A stretch of DNA of 64,000 nucleotides from Xanthomonas sp. DAR 80977 (GTDB lineage Bacteria > Pseudomonadota > Gammaproteobacteria > Xanthomonadales > Xanthomonadaceae): positions 1,495,001 to 1,559,000 of the forward strand of contig NZ_CP162487.1 of the NCBI RefSeq assembly GCF_041240605.1, written 5' to 3'. Positions 19,601 to 28,224 of this stretch are shown in pieces. The stretch's first letter is position 1. The number at the start of each line of letters is the position of its first letter. Made by a program: the position numbers and the translations under genes. The notes under the pieces were generated by a model. That model saw only the letters and a program-made list of their open reading frames with translations. It was not told the origin of the DNA and did no database searches.

Positions 19601-20804
19601 AACGCCGGAGCAGCGCCGCGCCGCCGGCAAGCCGGAGGAGGGCAGCATCGCCATCCGCCTGCGCCGCGAAGGTTCGGAAATCGTGCTGGAAGTGGCCGAC
19701 GACGGCGCCGGCCTCAACCGCGACGCGATCCGCCACCGCGCCGAGCAGCGCGGGCTGATCGCGATCGGCGCCGCGCTGTCCGACGAAGAGCTGGATTCGC
19801 TGATCTTCGCCCCCGGCTTCAGCACCTACGACCAGGTCAGCCAGCTGGCCGGCCGCGGCGTGGGCATGGACGTGGTGCGCAACGAAGTGCGCCAGCTCGG
19901 CGGCTCGGTGGACATCCACTCGGTGTGGGGCCAGGGCGTCACCTTCACCCTGCGCCTGCCGCAGACGCTGGCGGTGACCCAGGCGGTGTTCGTGCAGATC
20001 GGCGACACCACCTTCGCCGTGCCGGTGGCCTCGGTCAGCGGCATCGGCCGCATCAGCCGCGAGCGTTTCGAAGCGGCCGACGGCGGCTACCACTACAGCG
20101 GCGAGGAATTCGCGCTGCACGACCTCGGCTCGCTGGTCGGCCAGGCGCCGGCGCGGGCCGAAGGGCAGATGCAGGTGCCGCTGCTGCTGGTGCGCGCCGG
20201 CGACCTGCGCGCCGCGGTGGCGATCGACCAGGTGCTCGGCAACCGCGAAATCGTGGTCAAGCCGGTCGGCCTGCAGATCGCCTCGGTGCCCGGCATCTAC
20301 GGCGCCACCATCACCGGCGATGGCCGCGTGGTGGTGATCCTGGACGTCGCCCCGCTGGTGCGCCGCTACCTGGCGCAGCCGGCGCGGCCGGTGGTGGAAG
20401 CGGCGCCGACCGAACAGCGGCGCGTGCCGCTGGTGATGGTGGTCGACGATTCGCTGACCATGCGCAAGGTCACCGGCCGCGTGCTGGAACGCCACAACTT
20501 CGACGTGATCGCCGCGCGCGACGGCATCGAGGCGCTGGAGCGCCTCGAGGAACGCGTCCCCGACCTGATGCTCCTGGATATCGAGATGCCGCGCATGGAT
20601 GGCTACGAACTGGCGACCGCGATGCGCGCCGACCCCCGCTACAAGTCGGTGCCGATCGTGATGATCACCTCGCGCAGCGGCGAGAAACACCGCCAGCGCG
20701 CCTTCGAGATCGGCGTGCAGCGCTACCTGGGCAAGCCTTACCAAGAGTTGGATCTGATGCGCAACGTGTACGACCTGCTGGGGATCGCCCGTGTTCGCGA
20801 ATGA
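13641..20804 (+). CDS. chpA: Giant hybrid histidine kinase ChpA (PilL), multi-Hpt CheA with receiver
   Basis: A 2387-residue CheA-type kinase of the pil-chp system. Three clear Hpt histidines are visible: His874 (FHTLKGSG), His1018 (VHTMSGA) and His1646 (LHTLKGGAR). Degenerate Hpt-like bundles occupy residues 1-420. The ATPase core lies around residues 1920-2060 (N-box HMLRNSVAHGLETPEQRR, G-box VADDGAGLN). A CheW-like domain follows (about 2100-2240). The C-terminus is a receiver with phospho-Asp2313 (LMLLDIEMPRMDGYEL). Between the second and third Hpt clusters, residues ~1120-1590 are an Asp/Ala/His-rich low-complexity linker. Pseudomonas ChpA is of similar size. It overlaps the next gene by 14 bp. 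Confidence 0.93.
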   Translation: MSALRDAMSHAALGWVKPELDETLRQVRGEIEYFVEEPADTSRMRFCAGYLHQVQGTLRMVELYAPAMVAEELELLAVAVQNGQVPDRDEACATLMRGTVLLPDYLERLQDGHRDIPIVLLPLLNEIRAARGEPGLSEGALFALSPDAGAATEAELDHARGSLSGRNRELLDTVGTAIKEELLRVKDALDLHLRTGGDVAALQTQVDELGSVADTLGVMGLGVARGVVVQQRDSLRSIVDGERQADEGLLLDIAGALLYVDASLDDQVAYLGASAGIQDDASAAEARRTVEVLAHEAIANFAAAREHFVAFIETNWDHERLGEVPRLLGEVAGALRMLELPQPADYLEGVRRYVATELIGKRRVPSGRQLDTLADAMASLEYYLEALRERRPGREEILDITRSSLETLRYWPLPSDAPAPQDVVPSGADASLPASVAEPEPVPAADVAEAPSAVAAPPPVPSWDLAPVADAPLAASTPPPLPGAAPQAPQWTLDEDTEAAAHTAAAENIDPAAADAPSDAVVSAPDDAASSVAPAPISFDPVAAEQEEWSAATEPLHISVDTLALEGDAFRAPDADTAPEQAASHADADAAANAAAPAAYGFDPVAAEYAEPEPVAGDATDDDATLVIVDLPAAAPADGNHDDVLVIELEDAPAFADAPLAGVDDVHSIVWSDTPATLADDDSDVAAAHTTPSIDLSASDTVFATEADSDQAPRAHAGDAEHADADAEQSPFVDLAWPEPTPEPEAPAPGVHKASIQPIELDAASAAFLAELDAAAAQFDVDAAPAAADAAGTTEAAADHAPPASDAVDAAVTPAPATIDGGFVDDGGEIDADIRDVFLEEFDEELVNLGNLLPAWRAAPNHLESLRPIRRVFHTLKGSGRLVGARVLGEFSWKIEGMLNRVLDGSRPASPAVVTMVELAYEVLPQLNAALRGHGVIHADLDAMQAVADRIAAGEDAYYFAAAAAPAAAAPRAGTPASVDSVLREILEAEVGTHLETVRDWLQQAPQPATEALLRAVHTMSGAFAMTDVPEITEVTGPAESYVKRLLAAAVVPSAEGVRALDDAVHAIAGTIEELQAPSPVIPPFTELAQRLQALVATLPEVQWSSVVHDDEDDEDAPQAQGDAALDPQLLQAVELTAADDLSAYLGDARHLDAAGADADHAEAGSVADTAEIDASAAQAADAPLAQQPVADEAHVSAPSETSADDVAEATHARDDGDASFNAEDSGADAGVAQGDGDAADASALAVPPADGDSETAAIDADRQALLAQDGKLDELTVDAPLVDERAPTDSELPPPAEEVVETQEPDAVAADGEAHDAPDRGEHGEESRQTTHDQSAHDGDEHAESGHDQGEQDHSEHDQERDPHGYAFTAEPVQPSAHWHGNEPVSANDDAEPLSAADDVAAPADHAAHDVDATAESPHDAADRDSDGHAAQDEADAHPADADATGVDDHAPTPHAEDAVHAAPESADPDAAQAATVDAGHTHPHDTVEATAPDAAPEGDADAGAAPVDAPHDHGTYADETQADDLADAAPDAAGHHADAHADSDAESVPADSTTPADAATSDAQPADADVEPASAESTQHDTAAADLAAVDLGPLDFADLDRELVDIFVEEGKDLLDHCDRLIAELRAAPQDRDVLGGLQRDLHTLKGGARMAGVNPIGDLGHGIESLLEAVAANRTELDRGDVQLLERGFDRLHQLLTLTGNHRAVAMPVDLIGRFDARTHGRSVPADVDAGVEAHADADVAAMIQAAVDPASVPAPAPAPLSAPLPVDGTLDEESMIARPMQEQVRVRADLLDRLVNHAGEVAIYRSRLEQQLGAFRGAMSELDRTNARLRDQLRRLDLETEAQIVARYQREQDQTEQSFDPLELDRFSTLQQLSRALNESAADLGGLQGVLDDLARQYDGLLQQQSRVSSELQDGLMRARMVPFDGLVPRLRRVVRQAASETGKQVHLTLEGTHGELDRNVLDRMIAPLEHMLRNSVAHGLETPEQRRAAGKPEEGSIAIRLRREGSEIVLEVADDGAGLNRDAIRHRAEQRGLIAIGAALSDEELDSLIFAPGFSTYDQVSQLAGRGVGMDVVRNEVRQLGGSVDIHSVWGQGVTFTLRLPQTLAVTQAVFVQIGDTTFAVPVASVSGIGRISRERFEAADGGYHYSGEEFALHDLGSLVGQAPARAEGQMQVPLLLVRAGDLRAAVAIDQVLGNREIVVKPVGLQIASVPGIYGATITGDGRVVVILDVAPLVRRYLAQPARPVVEAAPTEQRRVPLVMVVDDSLTMRKVTGRVLERHNFDVIAARDGIEALERLEERVPDLMLLDIEMPRMDGYELATAMRADPRYKSVPIVMITSRSGEKHRQRAFEIGVQRYLGKPYQELDLMRNVYDLLGIARVRE

Positions 20805-22134
20805 CGGCGCAGGCAGCGGCACCCCGGTCGCGCTGCTGGCGCGCCCCGGCCAGGCGCGCGAGCGCCTGCGCGAGGCGCTGCACCAGGTCGGCGCGTCGAT
20901 CGTGCTCGAGGACGACCCCGGCGCGATCGACGCGCAGACCCTGGCCGACGCCGCCCCCGGCGCGGTGCTGATCGCGCTGGAACCGGCGATCGAGGACGCG
21001 CTGGAGCGGCTGGATGCGGCGCTGGACCTGCCCGGCGTCACCGTGATCTTCGACGAGGCCGAACTGGCCGCGCGCCGCGAGGGCTGGGAAGCGCAGCGCT
21101 GGGCGCGGCACCTGGCGGCCAAGCTGCAGGGCCACCAGGACGTGCTGCCGCCGGGCCGCGAAACCGACGCCAGCCTGCAGCCCGAACCGGGCCTGCCGGC
21201 GACCCCGGCGCAACTGCACGAGGGCGCGCCGATCGGCTTCCACGTCGAGGAAGCGGCCAGCTTCGCCAGCACCGTGCCCGGCGACAGCTTCTATGCCTGG
21301 CAGCCGCCGGCCGATGCCGCGCCCGGCTTCGAAGACCTGCAGTTCGCGCGCGACCAGGCCGCTGCCGGCGACGTGGCCGCGCCGGCGCCGGCGCCGGACG
21401 CGGCGGCACCGCTCGCGGCGGCGTCCACCGATGCGCCGCCCAGCCTGCCGCCACCGCTGCCGGCCAGTGCCTGGTCGTTGGTGGACGACGACGCGCCGCT
21501 GGTCGTGCAGGCGCGCGCGCCGCTGAGCCAGATGCAGATTTCCACCGAGGGCCTGTCGCTGGTCGCACTGGAGTCCGAGGACGCGGCCACCCCGGCTGGC
21601 GCCGCCGCGCAGGGCGCGGTGCTGGTGATGGCCGGCATCGGCGGTCCCGACGCCATCCGCCGCCTGCTCGCCGCATTGCCGCCGGACTTCCCGCAACCGC
21701 TGCTGGTGCAGCTGCGCCTGGACGGCGGCCGCTACGGCAACCTGGTCAAGCAGATCGCGCGCGTCTCCGCGTTGCCGGTGCTGCTGGCCGAAGCCGGCGA
21801 ACCGGTCGCCGTCGGCAACGTCTACATCCTGCCCGACGACGTCGGCGTGCGCGCTGGCCAAGGCGCTGGCCTGCGTTTCGTCGCCCACGACGCCGGCGCT
21901 TCGGTGGTCGGCGGCCTGCCGGCCGCGCACAGCGCCGTGCTGCTGCTCAGCGGCAGCGACATCCAGCAGGTCGACGATGTCGTGGCCCTGGCCGCGCAGG
22001 GCGCCTGGGTCGCCGGCCAGACCGGCGACGGCTGCTACGACCCTGCCGCGGCCGTGCAACTGATCGGCCACGGCCATCCCGGCGGCGACCCCGTGCAGCT
22101 GGCGCAGGCCCTGTCCGCGCGATGGGGCGGCTGA
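20791..22134 (+). CDS. CheB-like protein (ChpB position) with lost catalytic residues
   Basis: A 447-residue protein starting at GTG inside the chpA 3' end. The C-terminal part aligns by eye with CheB methylesterases: VLVMAGIGGPDAIRRLL corresponds to the family's GASTGGxxAIR, and LLVQLRLDGG to ITQHMPPG. At these sites the nucleophile Ser is Gly282 and the catalytic His is Leu308, so esterase activity is unlikely. The N-terminal ~110 residues look like a receiver fold without a clear phospho-Asp. The middle is an Ala/Pro/Asp-rich linker. A structural or adaptor role in the chemosensory array is inferred from operon position. Confidence 0.75.
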   Translation: MFANDGAGSGTPVALLARPGQARERLREALHQVGASIVLEDDPGAIDAQTLADAAPGAVLIALEPAIEDALERLDAALDLPGVTVIFDEAELAARREGWEAQRWARHLAAKLQGHQDVLPPGRETDASLQPEPGLPATPAQLHEGAPIGFHVEEAASFASTVPGDSFYAWQPPADAAPGFEDLQFARDQAAAGDVAAPAPAPDAAAPLAAASTDAPPSLPPPLPASAWSLVDDDAPLVVQARAPLSQMQISTEGLSLVALESEDAATPAGAAAQGAVLVMAGIGGPDAIRRLLAALPPDFPQPLLVQLRLDGGRYGNLVKQIARVSALPVLLAEAGEPVAVGNVYILPDDVGVRAGQGAGLRFVAHDAGASVVGGLPAAHSAVLLLSGSDIQQVDDVVALAAQGAWVAGQTGDGCYDPAAAVQLIGHGHPGGDPVQLAQALSARWGG

Positions 22135-22178
22135 GCCGCCGCCCGCGCGTTTTCCCCGGTTCCAGGACGACGTAATCC

Positions 22179-22655
22179 ATGAGCAGCTACGCCAGCAACG
22201 ACGAAATCCGCGGTGTCCTGATCCAGGCCGGCAGCGAGCGGGCGCTGCTGCCCAACGCCACCGTCGCCGAAGTGATGTCGCGCGTCCCGGTCGAACCGCT
22301 GGCCGACGCCCCGCACTGGCTGCTCGGCCAGATCGCCTGGTACGGCTGGAAGGTCCCGTTGCTGTCGTTCGCCCGGCTGACCGGCCTGGGCAGCGAGACC
22401 GTCGCCTCCAACAACAAGATCGTCGTGCTCAAGGCCCTGGGCGGCAATCCCGACCTGCCGTATTTCGCCCTGATCACCCAATCCTTCCCGCAACTGATCT
22501 CGGTCCCGCGCGACGGCCTGCTTGCCGACGCCTCCGAAGAAACCTTGCCCGCCGGCGTGCACATGCGCGTGCTGCTGGGCGAGCAGAGCGCGCTGCTGCC
22601 GGACATGGAGGCGATCGAGGGGATGATTTCGGAGCGGTTTTCGGCTGCGGCTTAA
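22179..22655 (+). CDS. CheW-like adaptor, ChpC-type
   Basis: A 158-residue protein with one CheW-like domain (IRGVLIQAGSERALLPNATV, then PHWLLGQIAWYGWKVPLLSF, then ISVPRDG). As the last gene of the pil-chp operon it corresponds to chpC, which can link further receptors to the ChpA kinase. The start follows the preceding stop by 44 bp. The sharp fall in GC content begins immediately after it, marking the end of the core operon. Confidence 0.85.
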   Translation: MSSYASNDEIRGVLIQAGSERALLPNATVAEVMSRVPVEPLADAPHWLLGQIAWYGWKVPLLSFARLTGLGSETVASNNKIVVLKALGGNPDLPYFALITQSFPQLISVPRDGLLADASEETLPAGVHMRVLLGEQSALLPDMEAIEGMISERFSAAA

Positions 22656-22718
22656 ATGAAAATATCGCTGTAGCGCTGATGCGTGCGTGAATTCACAAGG
22701 CTATGAAAGGGAGTTTGT

Positions 22719-25700
22719 ATGCCAAAACTGTTTTTAGGTGTTTGTACGGCTGTGCTTGCTCTTGCTTCCACGTTTCTATGTGGGAATGCAGCTGCCGCCC
22801 AGTCCAGCCAGTATTGTTATGAGAGCGCTTGCTTTGCTTCCCTCCAGGAGGCTGAGTCCGAAATGCGGACCTATTTCGCCTATGGTAATCAGCTGATTCG
22901 TTCCAGGACTGAAGTCAGCGATCAGGGCGCGACTCCAATAGTGAGTCTGGTCTATGTGGCTCCTGATCAAGCGCCGACCCACTTCAATCCCCCAAGCTAC
23001 TCGATTGGTGGGTGGGGTTATGAAACTATTCCAGGATTCTGCAAGCAGGCAGAGGATCCCAATTTTCCTGGGCGTTGTGCGGATGAGGCGGAGATAGTCC
23101 ATAACATGATGGCCTATTTCCAAGGGGTCTATCCGGATTGCACTTTCTCTAATATACGTGTTGAAGGGTCGTATGGTGAGCCATTCGTATATAGTCGCGA
23201 TTATTACGGGGCTGGTTATTTGGATTTCATGACGCCACAGGATAGGTGGCTTAAGAATGATACTTGGTGCCCAGGCTGGGGGCAGGACTATCCCGACCCA
23301 TGGCAGTTTCAGCTTGTAAAAGTGCAGACTTATGATTGTCCTGCCGGGTTTTGGCCAATTTGGGGCTACAATCCGGCATATAATAACACTGGAAATCCGG
23401 ATTACATCGCGATTTGGCCTTACCTTTGTACGGCCGGAAAACCTGAGCAACGTATAGTCAAACGAGATGTGGGTGGCCCAAGCCAGACGCCTTCTTGTCC
23501 GGCTAATGAAAATCCATGCTTCCCCGCAACAGGGGATAAAATGCGTAACGAGCCAGACCTTTGGTTCGCTGGAAGGCCATTTTCTCGCTATTACCACTCG
23601 TTGCAAGAGATTCAGCAGGGTGAGGCTACTGGAGTCGGCTGGGGGCACACATTTTTGGAGAAAGTAACTGGCCTTACCAGACCATCCATCACGACAGAAG
23701 ATGGGTTTTATCAATTTTTCATTCAGACCGATTATCACATTTATCGAGGGGCTCAGAACAGCGGAGATATTTTGGTTGTTCTGGATGATGGATCCTATCT
23801 TCTAACTAAAGCCAATGGCGAAAAGCGATCTTATTCTGCAGATGGAAGATTGCTCAGTATTGTTTCGGAAAAAGGCGTCGCTTACAATGTGACATTGACA
23901 TACCAGCGCGGCCAGCTGGCTCTGGCAACCGATGGGTTAGGACGCACGCTGAGTTTCAGTTATGTCAATGGCGTCTTGAAGCGCGTAAGCCAAGGCGATG
24001 GTGGCTATGTTGATTACGACTACGATTCGGAAAGAAATCTGGTTGCTGCCAGGTATGCTGATGGATCAGTTCGTTCCTATTATTACAACGAGGAGGGATT
24101 TGGCCCGGCTAATATCCGTCATCTGCTGACAGGTATTGCGGATGATGCTGAGCGTTATGCGACATTTTCTTATGATTCCCGTGGCTTTGTTGAAGGTAGT
24201 GCGCTACACGCGGCCGGCACCAAGGTCGCAGAGACAAGAATTAGCTATGCCGATGACGAAAGTGCGCTAGTCACTACACCATTAGGAGAGTCCCTTTCGT
24301 ATGCGTTATCCAATGGCGCTTTCAAGCAGGTTACCGGTATTTCCGGCAGTGCGGGCACAAAAGTGGATGGCTACGATCAGAATGGAAGGCTCACTTCTTC
24401 GGTTGATAGACGAGGGGTGGCCACAAGTTATAGCTACTCCGATGCGGTCACATCCGCTTCCGATGCGGTCAGGGTTTCTACCGTAGCCGTTCAAACTCCG
24501 CAGGAGCGTTCTGTCAAGGTTACGCGCGACGGTAAAAATCAGGTTACGGAAAAGCAAGTCGGCACATCGCAGGGTGTCGTTTCGTTAACGAGGTTTGCAT
24601 ATAATTCGGCGGGATTGATTTCTTCTTATTGTGAATACGCTCCGGGCGAGTCTTCATCGCTTTCGTATCAGTGCGGATCCCAAGCCTCTGCGCCTGCGGG
24701 TGTGCGGCAGACGAGCTACGGATACTGCACTGAGTCGGATGTCACAAACACGACCGATCCGTGCCCTCTTGCTGGGCTCTTGAAAAGTATTGATGGGCCG
24801 TCTGTAGCTTATTCTGATGTCGTCTTTTACAGTTATTACCCATCCGATGATGCGACCTGTGCCAGCACTCCAGCCACCTGCCCGCACCGCAAGGGCGACC
24901 TGTGGAAAGTCACCAACGCCCTGGGCCAGGTGACGGAGTACCTGGCCTACGACGGCGCCGGCCGCGTGCTGTCGGTGAAGGACGCCAACGGCCTCATCAC
25001 CGACTTCACCTACCACGCGCGCGGCTGGCTCACCGCCAGCAAGGTTCGCGGCGCCGATGACAGCAGCGAGAGCGACGACCGCATCACCCGCATCGATTAC
25101 TGGCCGACCGGCCTGGTCAAGCAGGTCACCCAGCCGGACGGCGCGTTCACCGCCTTCACCTACGACGCGGCGCACCGCCTGACCGATATCGTCGACAACG
25201 CCGGCAACACGCTGCACTACACGCTGGACAACGCCGGCAACCGGGTCAAGGAAGACACCAAGGACGCGGCGGGCACGCTCAAGCGTACGCTGTCGCGGGT
25301 CTACAACCAGCTCGGCCAGCTGGCCACGCAGGCCACCGCCAGCGGCGACCCGACCGACTTCGGCTACGACGCCAACGGCAACACCACGGCGGTCACCGAC
25401 GCGCTGGGGCACAAGACCCAGAACGACTACGACCCGCTCAACCGCCTGGCGCGCACGCTCCAGGACGTGGGCGGCATCGCGGCCGAGACCAAGTTCGGCT
25501 ACGACGCGCTGGACAACCTGACCAAGGTCACCGACCCCAAGGGCCTGGACACCACCTACGCCTACAACGGCCTGGGCGACCTGACCAAGCTCACCAGCCC
25601 GGACACCGGCGTCACCACGTACACCTACGACAGCGCCGGCAACCGCGCCACGCAGACCGATGCGCGCAACATCAAGACCACCTACAGCTACGACGCGCTG

Positions 25701-27575
25701 AACCGGCTGACCAAGGTCGCCTATCCAACCACCAGCCTCAACGTCTCCTACACCTACGACGTCAGCCAGACCACCTGCGCCAGCGGCGAGACCTACGCCA
25801 TCGGCCGCCTGTCCCGGATGCAGGACACAACCGGCACCACCGACTACTGCTACGACCGCTTCGGCGACCTGGTGCGCAAGGTGCAGACCACCAACGGCAA
25901 GGTGTTCGTGCTGCGCTATGCCTACACCAAGGCCGGCCAGCTCAGCCGCCTGACCTATCCCGACGGCGCAGCCGTGGATTACGTGCGCAACGCCCAGGGC
26001 CAGACCACGGAAGTGGGCGTGACCCCGGCCGGCGGCACGCGGCAGGTCCTGCTGGGCAACGCGACCTACTACCCGTTCGGCCCGGTGGCGAGTTGGTCCT
26101 ACGGCAACGGCCGCCCGATGCAGCGCGTGCTGGACCAGGACTACCGCCCGCTGGCGGTCAGCGACACCCGCAGCGACGGCCTGAGCACCGGCTTCGCCTT
26201 CGACCCGGCCGGCAACCTCAGCGCCCTGACCGCGGTGGGCAACACCGCCCCGGTGGTGAGCCTGGACTACGACGCCCTGGGCCGGCTGACCGCGTTCAAG
26301 GACGGCCCGACCGGCACGGTAATCGATGGCTACAGCTACGACGCCACCGGCAACCGGCTCAGCGCCAAGGTCAACACCGTCACGCAGAGCTACACCTACC
26401 CGACCACCAATCACCGCCTGAGCGCGGTGGCCGGCACCGCCCGCACCTACGACGCGATCGGCAACACGCTGTCCATCGGCGGCACCGCGCAAGAGTTCGC
26501 CTACGACGCCACGGGCCGGATGAGCCAGGCCAAGCGCGCGGGCACGGTGGTGATGAAGTACGGCTACAACGGCCGCGGCGAGCAGGTGCGTCGGGTGGAC
26601 AAGACCAACACCTACACGCTGTACGACGAGAGCGGGCACTGGCTGGGCAACTACGACGCCAACGGCGCGTCGCTGCAGCAGGCGATCTGGCTGGACGACC
26701 TGCCGGTGGGCGTATTGGCCAAGAACAGCCTGCGCTACGTGCAGCCGGACCACCTGGGCAGCCCGCGCGCGGTGATCGACCCGGTGCGCGACGTGGCGAT
26801 CTGGACCTGGGACCTGAAGGGCGAAGCGTTCGGCAACACCTCACCGGACCAGGACCCGGACAAGGATGGCACCGCGTTCGTGTTCGACATGCGTTTCCCG
26901 GGGCAGCGCTACGACTCAGCGACCGGGCTCAACCAGAACTACTTCCGGGATTACGACCCTGGCACAGGACGGTATGGGCAGAGTGATCCGATTGGATTGG
27001 CTGGCGGGATTAGTACATTTGGATACGTTGGTGGGAATACGTTAGGTGCAGTTGATCCGTTCGGACTAGCAGATACCTCATCCCCTTGGTCTGTAGGCTG
27101 GGAGTGGCTCACTGGCATTGGGCCTCGCCATCATGATTTCACTGACGGCGATCCGTTTGCGGAAACCTTGAGGCAGCACTCAAACATCCAGCGCCTTAGG
27201 AAGCGAGCTTGTGAGGGTTCAATTCCACAGCAGGGTAAGTGGGACTATTCAGTAAGTGGGTGGAAAGGAATACCGCTTTATTTGCATGACTATTCGAATC
27301 TGCTTACGGCTGGTCATACTGGAAATATCGCTGTGACATTTATGGGGAGCTACAACGTTCGCTATCAGATCGAAGGAAGGTATCTTCATGTGCAAGCTAA
27401 GAACTCATCGTCGCTACAGTCGGCGACACATCCGCCAGTAATAGGCTATACAAAATGGTGGTCCGAAAATATTGGAGACCCATTGAATCGCTGGAGATCG
27501 TCAGGGCCAATGTCTGAAGTGACGCAGACGTTCGACCTGAATTTCGACTTGTCTCAATGCGGATGTGAGAAATGA
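22719..27575 (+). CDS. Secreted RHS/YD-repeat protein with variable C-terminal domain
   Basis: A 1618-residue polymorphic-toxin-type protein with a Sec signal peptide (MPKLFLGVCTAVLALASTFL, cleavage near NAAAA) and RBS AAAGGGAG. Residues ~30-260 are an unrecognised Cys/Tyr/Trp-rich domain. YD repeats fill ~300-1380 (YDALNRLTKV, YDALGRLTAF, YDAVNR-like). The RHS core boundary reads YFRDYDPGTGRYGQSDPIGL, then GNTLGAVDPFGL. About 180 residues of variable tip follow (WLTGIGPRHHDFTDGDPF...). The DNA for the first ~700 and last ~200 residues is much more AT-rich than the middle, so the gene is mosaic. No PAAR or VgrG is linked. The activity of the tip is not recognised. Confidence 0.85.
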   Translation: MPKLFLGVCTAVLALASTFLCGNAAAAQSSQYCYESACFASLQEAESEMRTYFAYGNQLIRSRTEVSDQGATPIVSLVYVAPDQAPTHFNPPSYSIGGWGYETIPGFCKQAEDPNFPGRCADEAEIVHNMMAYFQGVYPDCTFSNIRVEGSYGEPFVYSRDYYGAGYLDFMTPQDRWLKNDTWCPGWGQDYPDPWQFQLVKVQTYDCPAGFWPIWGYNPAYNNTGNPDYIAIWPYLCTAGKPEQRIVKRDVGGPSQTPSCPANENPCFPATGDKMRNEPDLWFAGRPFSRYYHSLQEIQQGEATGVGWGHTFLEKVTGLTRPSITTEDGFYQFFIQTDYHIYRGAQNSGDILVVLDDGSYLLTKANGEKRSYSADGRLLSIVSEKGVAYNVTLTYQRGQLALATDGLGRTLSFSYVNGVLKRVSQGDGGYVDYDYDSERNLVAARYADGSVRSYYYNEEGFGPANIRHLLTGIADDAERYATFSYDSRGFVEGSALHAAGTKVAETRISYADDESALVTTPLGESLSYALSNGAFKQVTGISGSAGTKVDGYDQNGRLTSSVDRRGVATSYSYSDAVTSASDAVRVSTVAVQTPQERSVKVTRDGKNQVTEKQVGTSQGVVSLTRFAYNSAGLISSYCEYAPGESSSLSYQCGSQASAPAGVRQTSYGYCTESDVTNTTDPCPLAGLLKSIDGPSVAYSDVVFYSYYPSDDATCASTPATCPHRKGDLWKVTNALGQVTEYLAYDGAGRVLSVKDANGLITDFTYHARGWLTASKVRGADDSSESDDRITRIDYWPTGLVKQVTQPDGAFTAFTYDAAHRLTDIVDNAGNTLHYTLDNAGNRVKEDTKDAAGTLKRTLSRVYNQLGQLATQATASGDPTDFGYDANGNTTAVTDALGHKTQNDYDPLNRLARTLQDVGGIAAETKFGYDALDNLTKVTDPKGLDTTYAYNGLGDLTKLTSPDTGVTTYTYDSAGNRATQTDARNIKTTYSYDALNRLTKVAYPTTSLNVSYTYDVSQTTCASGETYAIGRLSRMQDTTGTTDYCYDRFGDLVRKVQTTNGKVFVLRYAYTKAGQLSRLTYPDGAAVDYVRNAQGQTTEVGVTPAGGTRQVLLGNATYYPFGPVASWSYGNGRPMQRVLDQDYRPLAVSDTRSDGLSTGFAFDPAGNLSALTAVGNTAPVVSLDYDALGRLTAFKDGPTGTVIDGYSYDATGNRLSAKVNTVTQSYTYPTTNHRLSAVAGTARTYDAIGNTLSIGGTAQEFAYDATGRMSQAKRAGTVVMKYGYNGRGEQVRRVDKTNTYTLYDESGHWLGNYDANGASLQQAIWLDDLPVGVLAKNSLRYVQPDHLGSPRAVIDPVRDVAIWTWDLKGEAFGNTSPDQDPDKDGTAFVFDMRFPGQRYDSATGLNQNYFRDYDPGTGRYGQSDPIGLAGGISTFGYVGGNTLGAVDPFGLADTSSPWSVGWEWLTGIGPRHHDFTDGDPFAETLRQHSNIQRLRKRACEGSIPQQGKWDYSVSGWKGIPLYLHDYSNLLTAGHTGNIAVTFMGSYNVRYQIEGRYLHVQAKNSSSLQSATHPPVIGYTKWWSENIGDPLNRWRSSGPMSEVTQTFDLNFDLSQCGCEK

Positions 27576-27982
27576 AGATCTTAGTTGCTTTTGCTGCTGT
27601 TACTTTGGTTTCTGGCTGCGGAATGTCTGGTTCGGAAAATAATTTTTCTGGAATCTGGGTCAGCAAGGAATCAAACATGAAGACTAGGGAATTAAAGCTT
27701 GATGTCGATGGAGGGTTTGAGGTTAAAGGATTTCCGTCCGCTATAGCCTGTTCTGATTCCACGGCGGTCGGCGATGTCGATGGCACTGGTACGTGGGAAT
27801 ATGAGGCGCAAGATGATCGTGTATTTCTTAAGTTTTCTAGTATGACGAATCAGAAATGTTCTACTCCATACGGGGTGATGATTTTTCATCAGCCTGGAAA
27901 TAAACTGGCGGCTTTCCCGGATGTTGAAAAGCCGTCGAGCGCAGTAATTTTCGATCTTGTGGGAGATGGCAAGAAGCGGTGA
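27572..27982 (+). CDS. Small lipoprotein, candidate immunity protein for the RHS protein
   Basis: Encodes 136 residues. The start overlaps the RHS stop as ATGA. The N-terminus MKILVAFAAVTLVSGC is a lipoprotein signal with lipobox VSGC, so the protein should be periplasm-facing. The mature part is beta-rich (FSGIWVSKESN, GTWEYEAQDDRVFLKFSS) and contains two further Cys residues. It resembles small lipocalin or META-like folds only in general appearance. The low GC matches the RHS 3' tip, which suggests both were acquired together. The immunity role is inferred from position, overlap and export; no family was recognised. Confidence 0.65.
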   Translation: MKILVAFAAVTLVSGCGMSGSENNFSGIWVSKESNMKTRELKLDVDGGFEVKGFPSAIACSDSTAVGDVDGTGTWEYEAQDDRVFLKFSSMTNQKCSTPYGVMIFHQPGNKLAAFPDVEKPSSAVIFDLVGDGKKR

Positions 27983-28224
27983 TTTGTGGTTTTTTTGTAG
28001 CGTCTTTGGGTTTTGCGCGTGATGCTTTAGAGGCTGCCTGAGCCAGTGCCGGGGGGAGGCTGAATCGAAAGAGCGATGCCCCTGAGGCATTCGGCGATAC
28101 ATCCGACAGATGTACCATCAAATAGTTTGCCTTCAATTTCATCCCCGCTCTGCTGCATGATGCAAGGCCAACCGCGCGCCACCTCGCGCGGCGCCCATCC
28201 TTCCCCCGCGCCGGAGCACACGCC

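Noticed and set aside
15390..21272. A 1960-codon open frame antisense to chpA
   Set aside because: High GC and the Ala/Asp-rich codon pattern of chpA create long antisense frames. The product is Arg/His/Gly/Val-rich with no domain, and chpA itself is unmistakable.
22719..27575. Type VI secretion-linked RHS effector
   Set aside because: The protein begins with a Sec signal peptide and has no PAAR domain. No vgrG or T6SS gene is adjacent.
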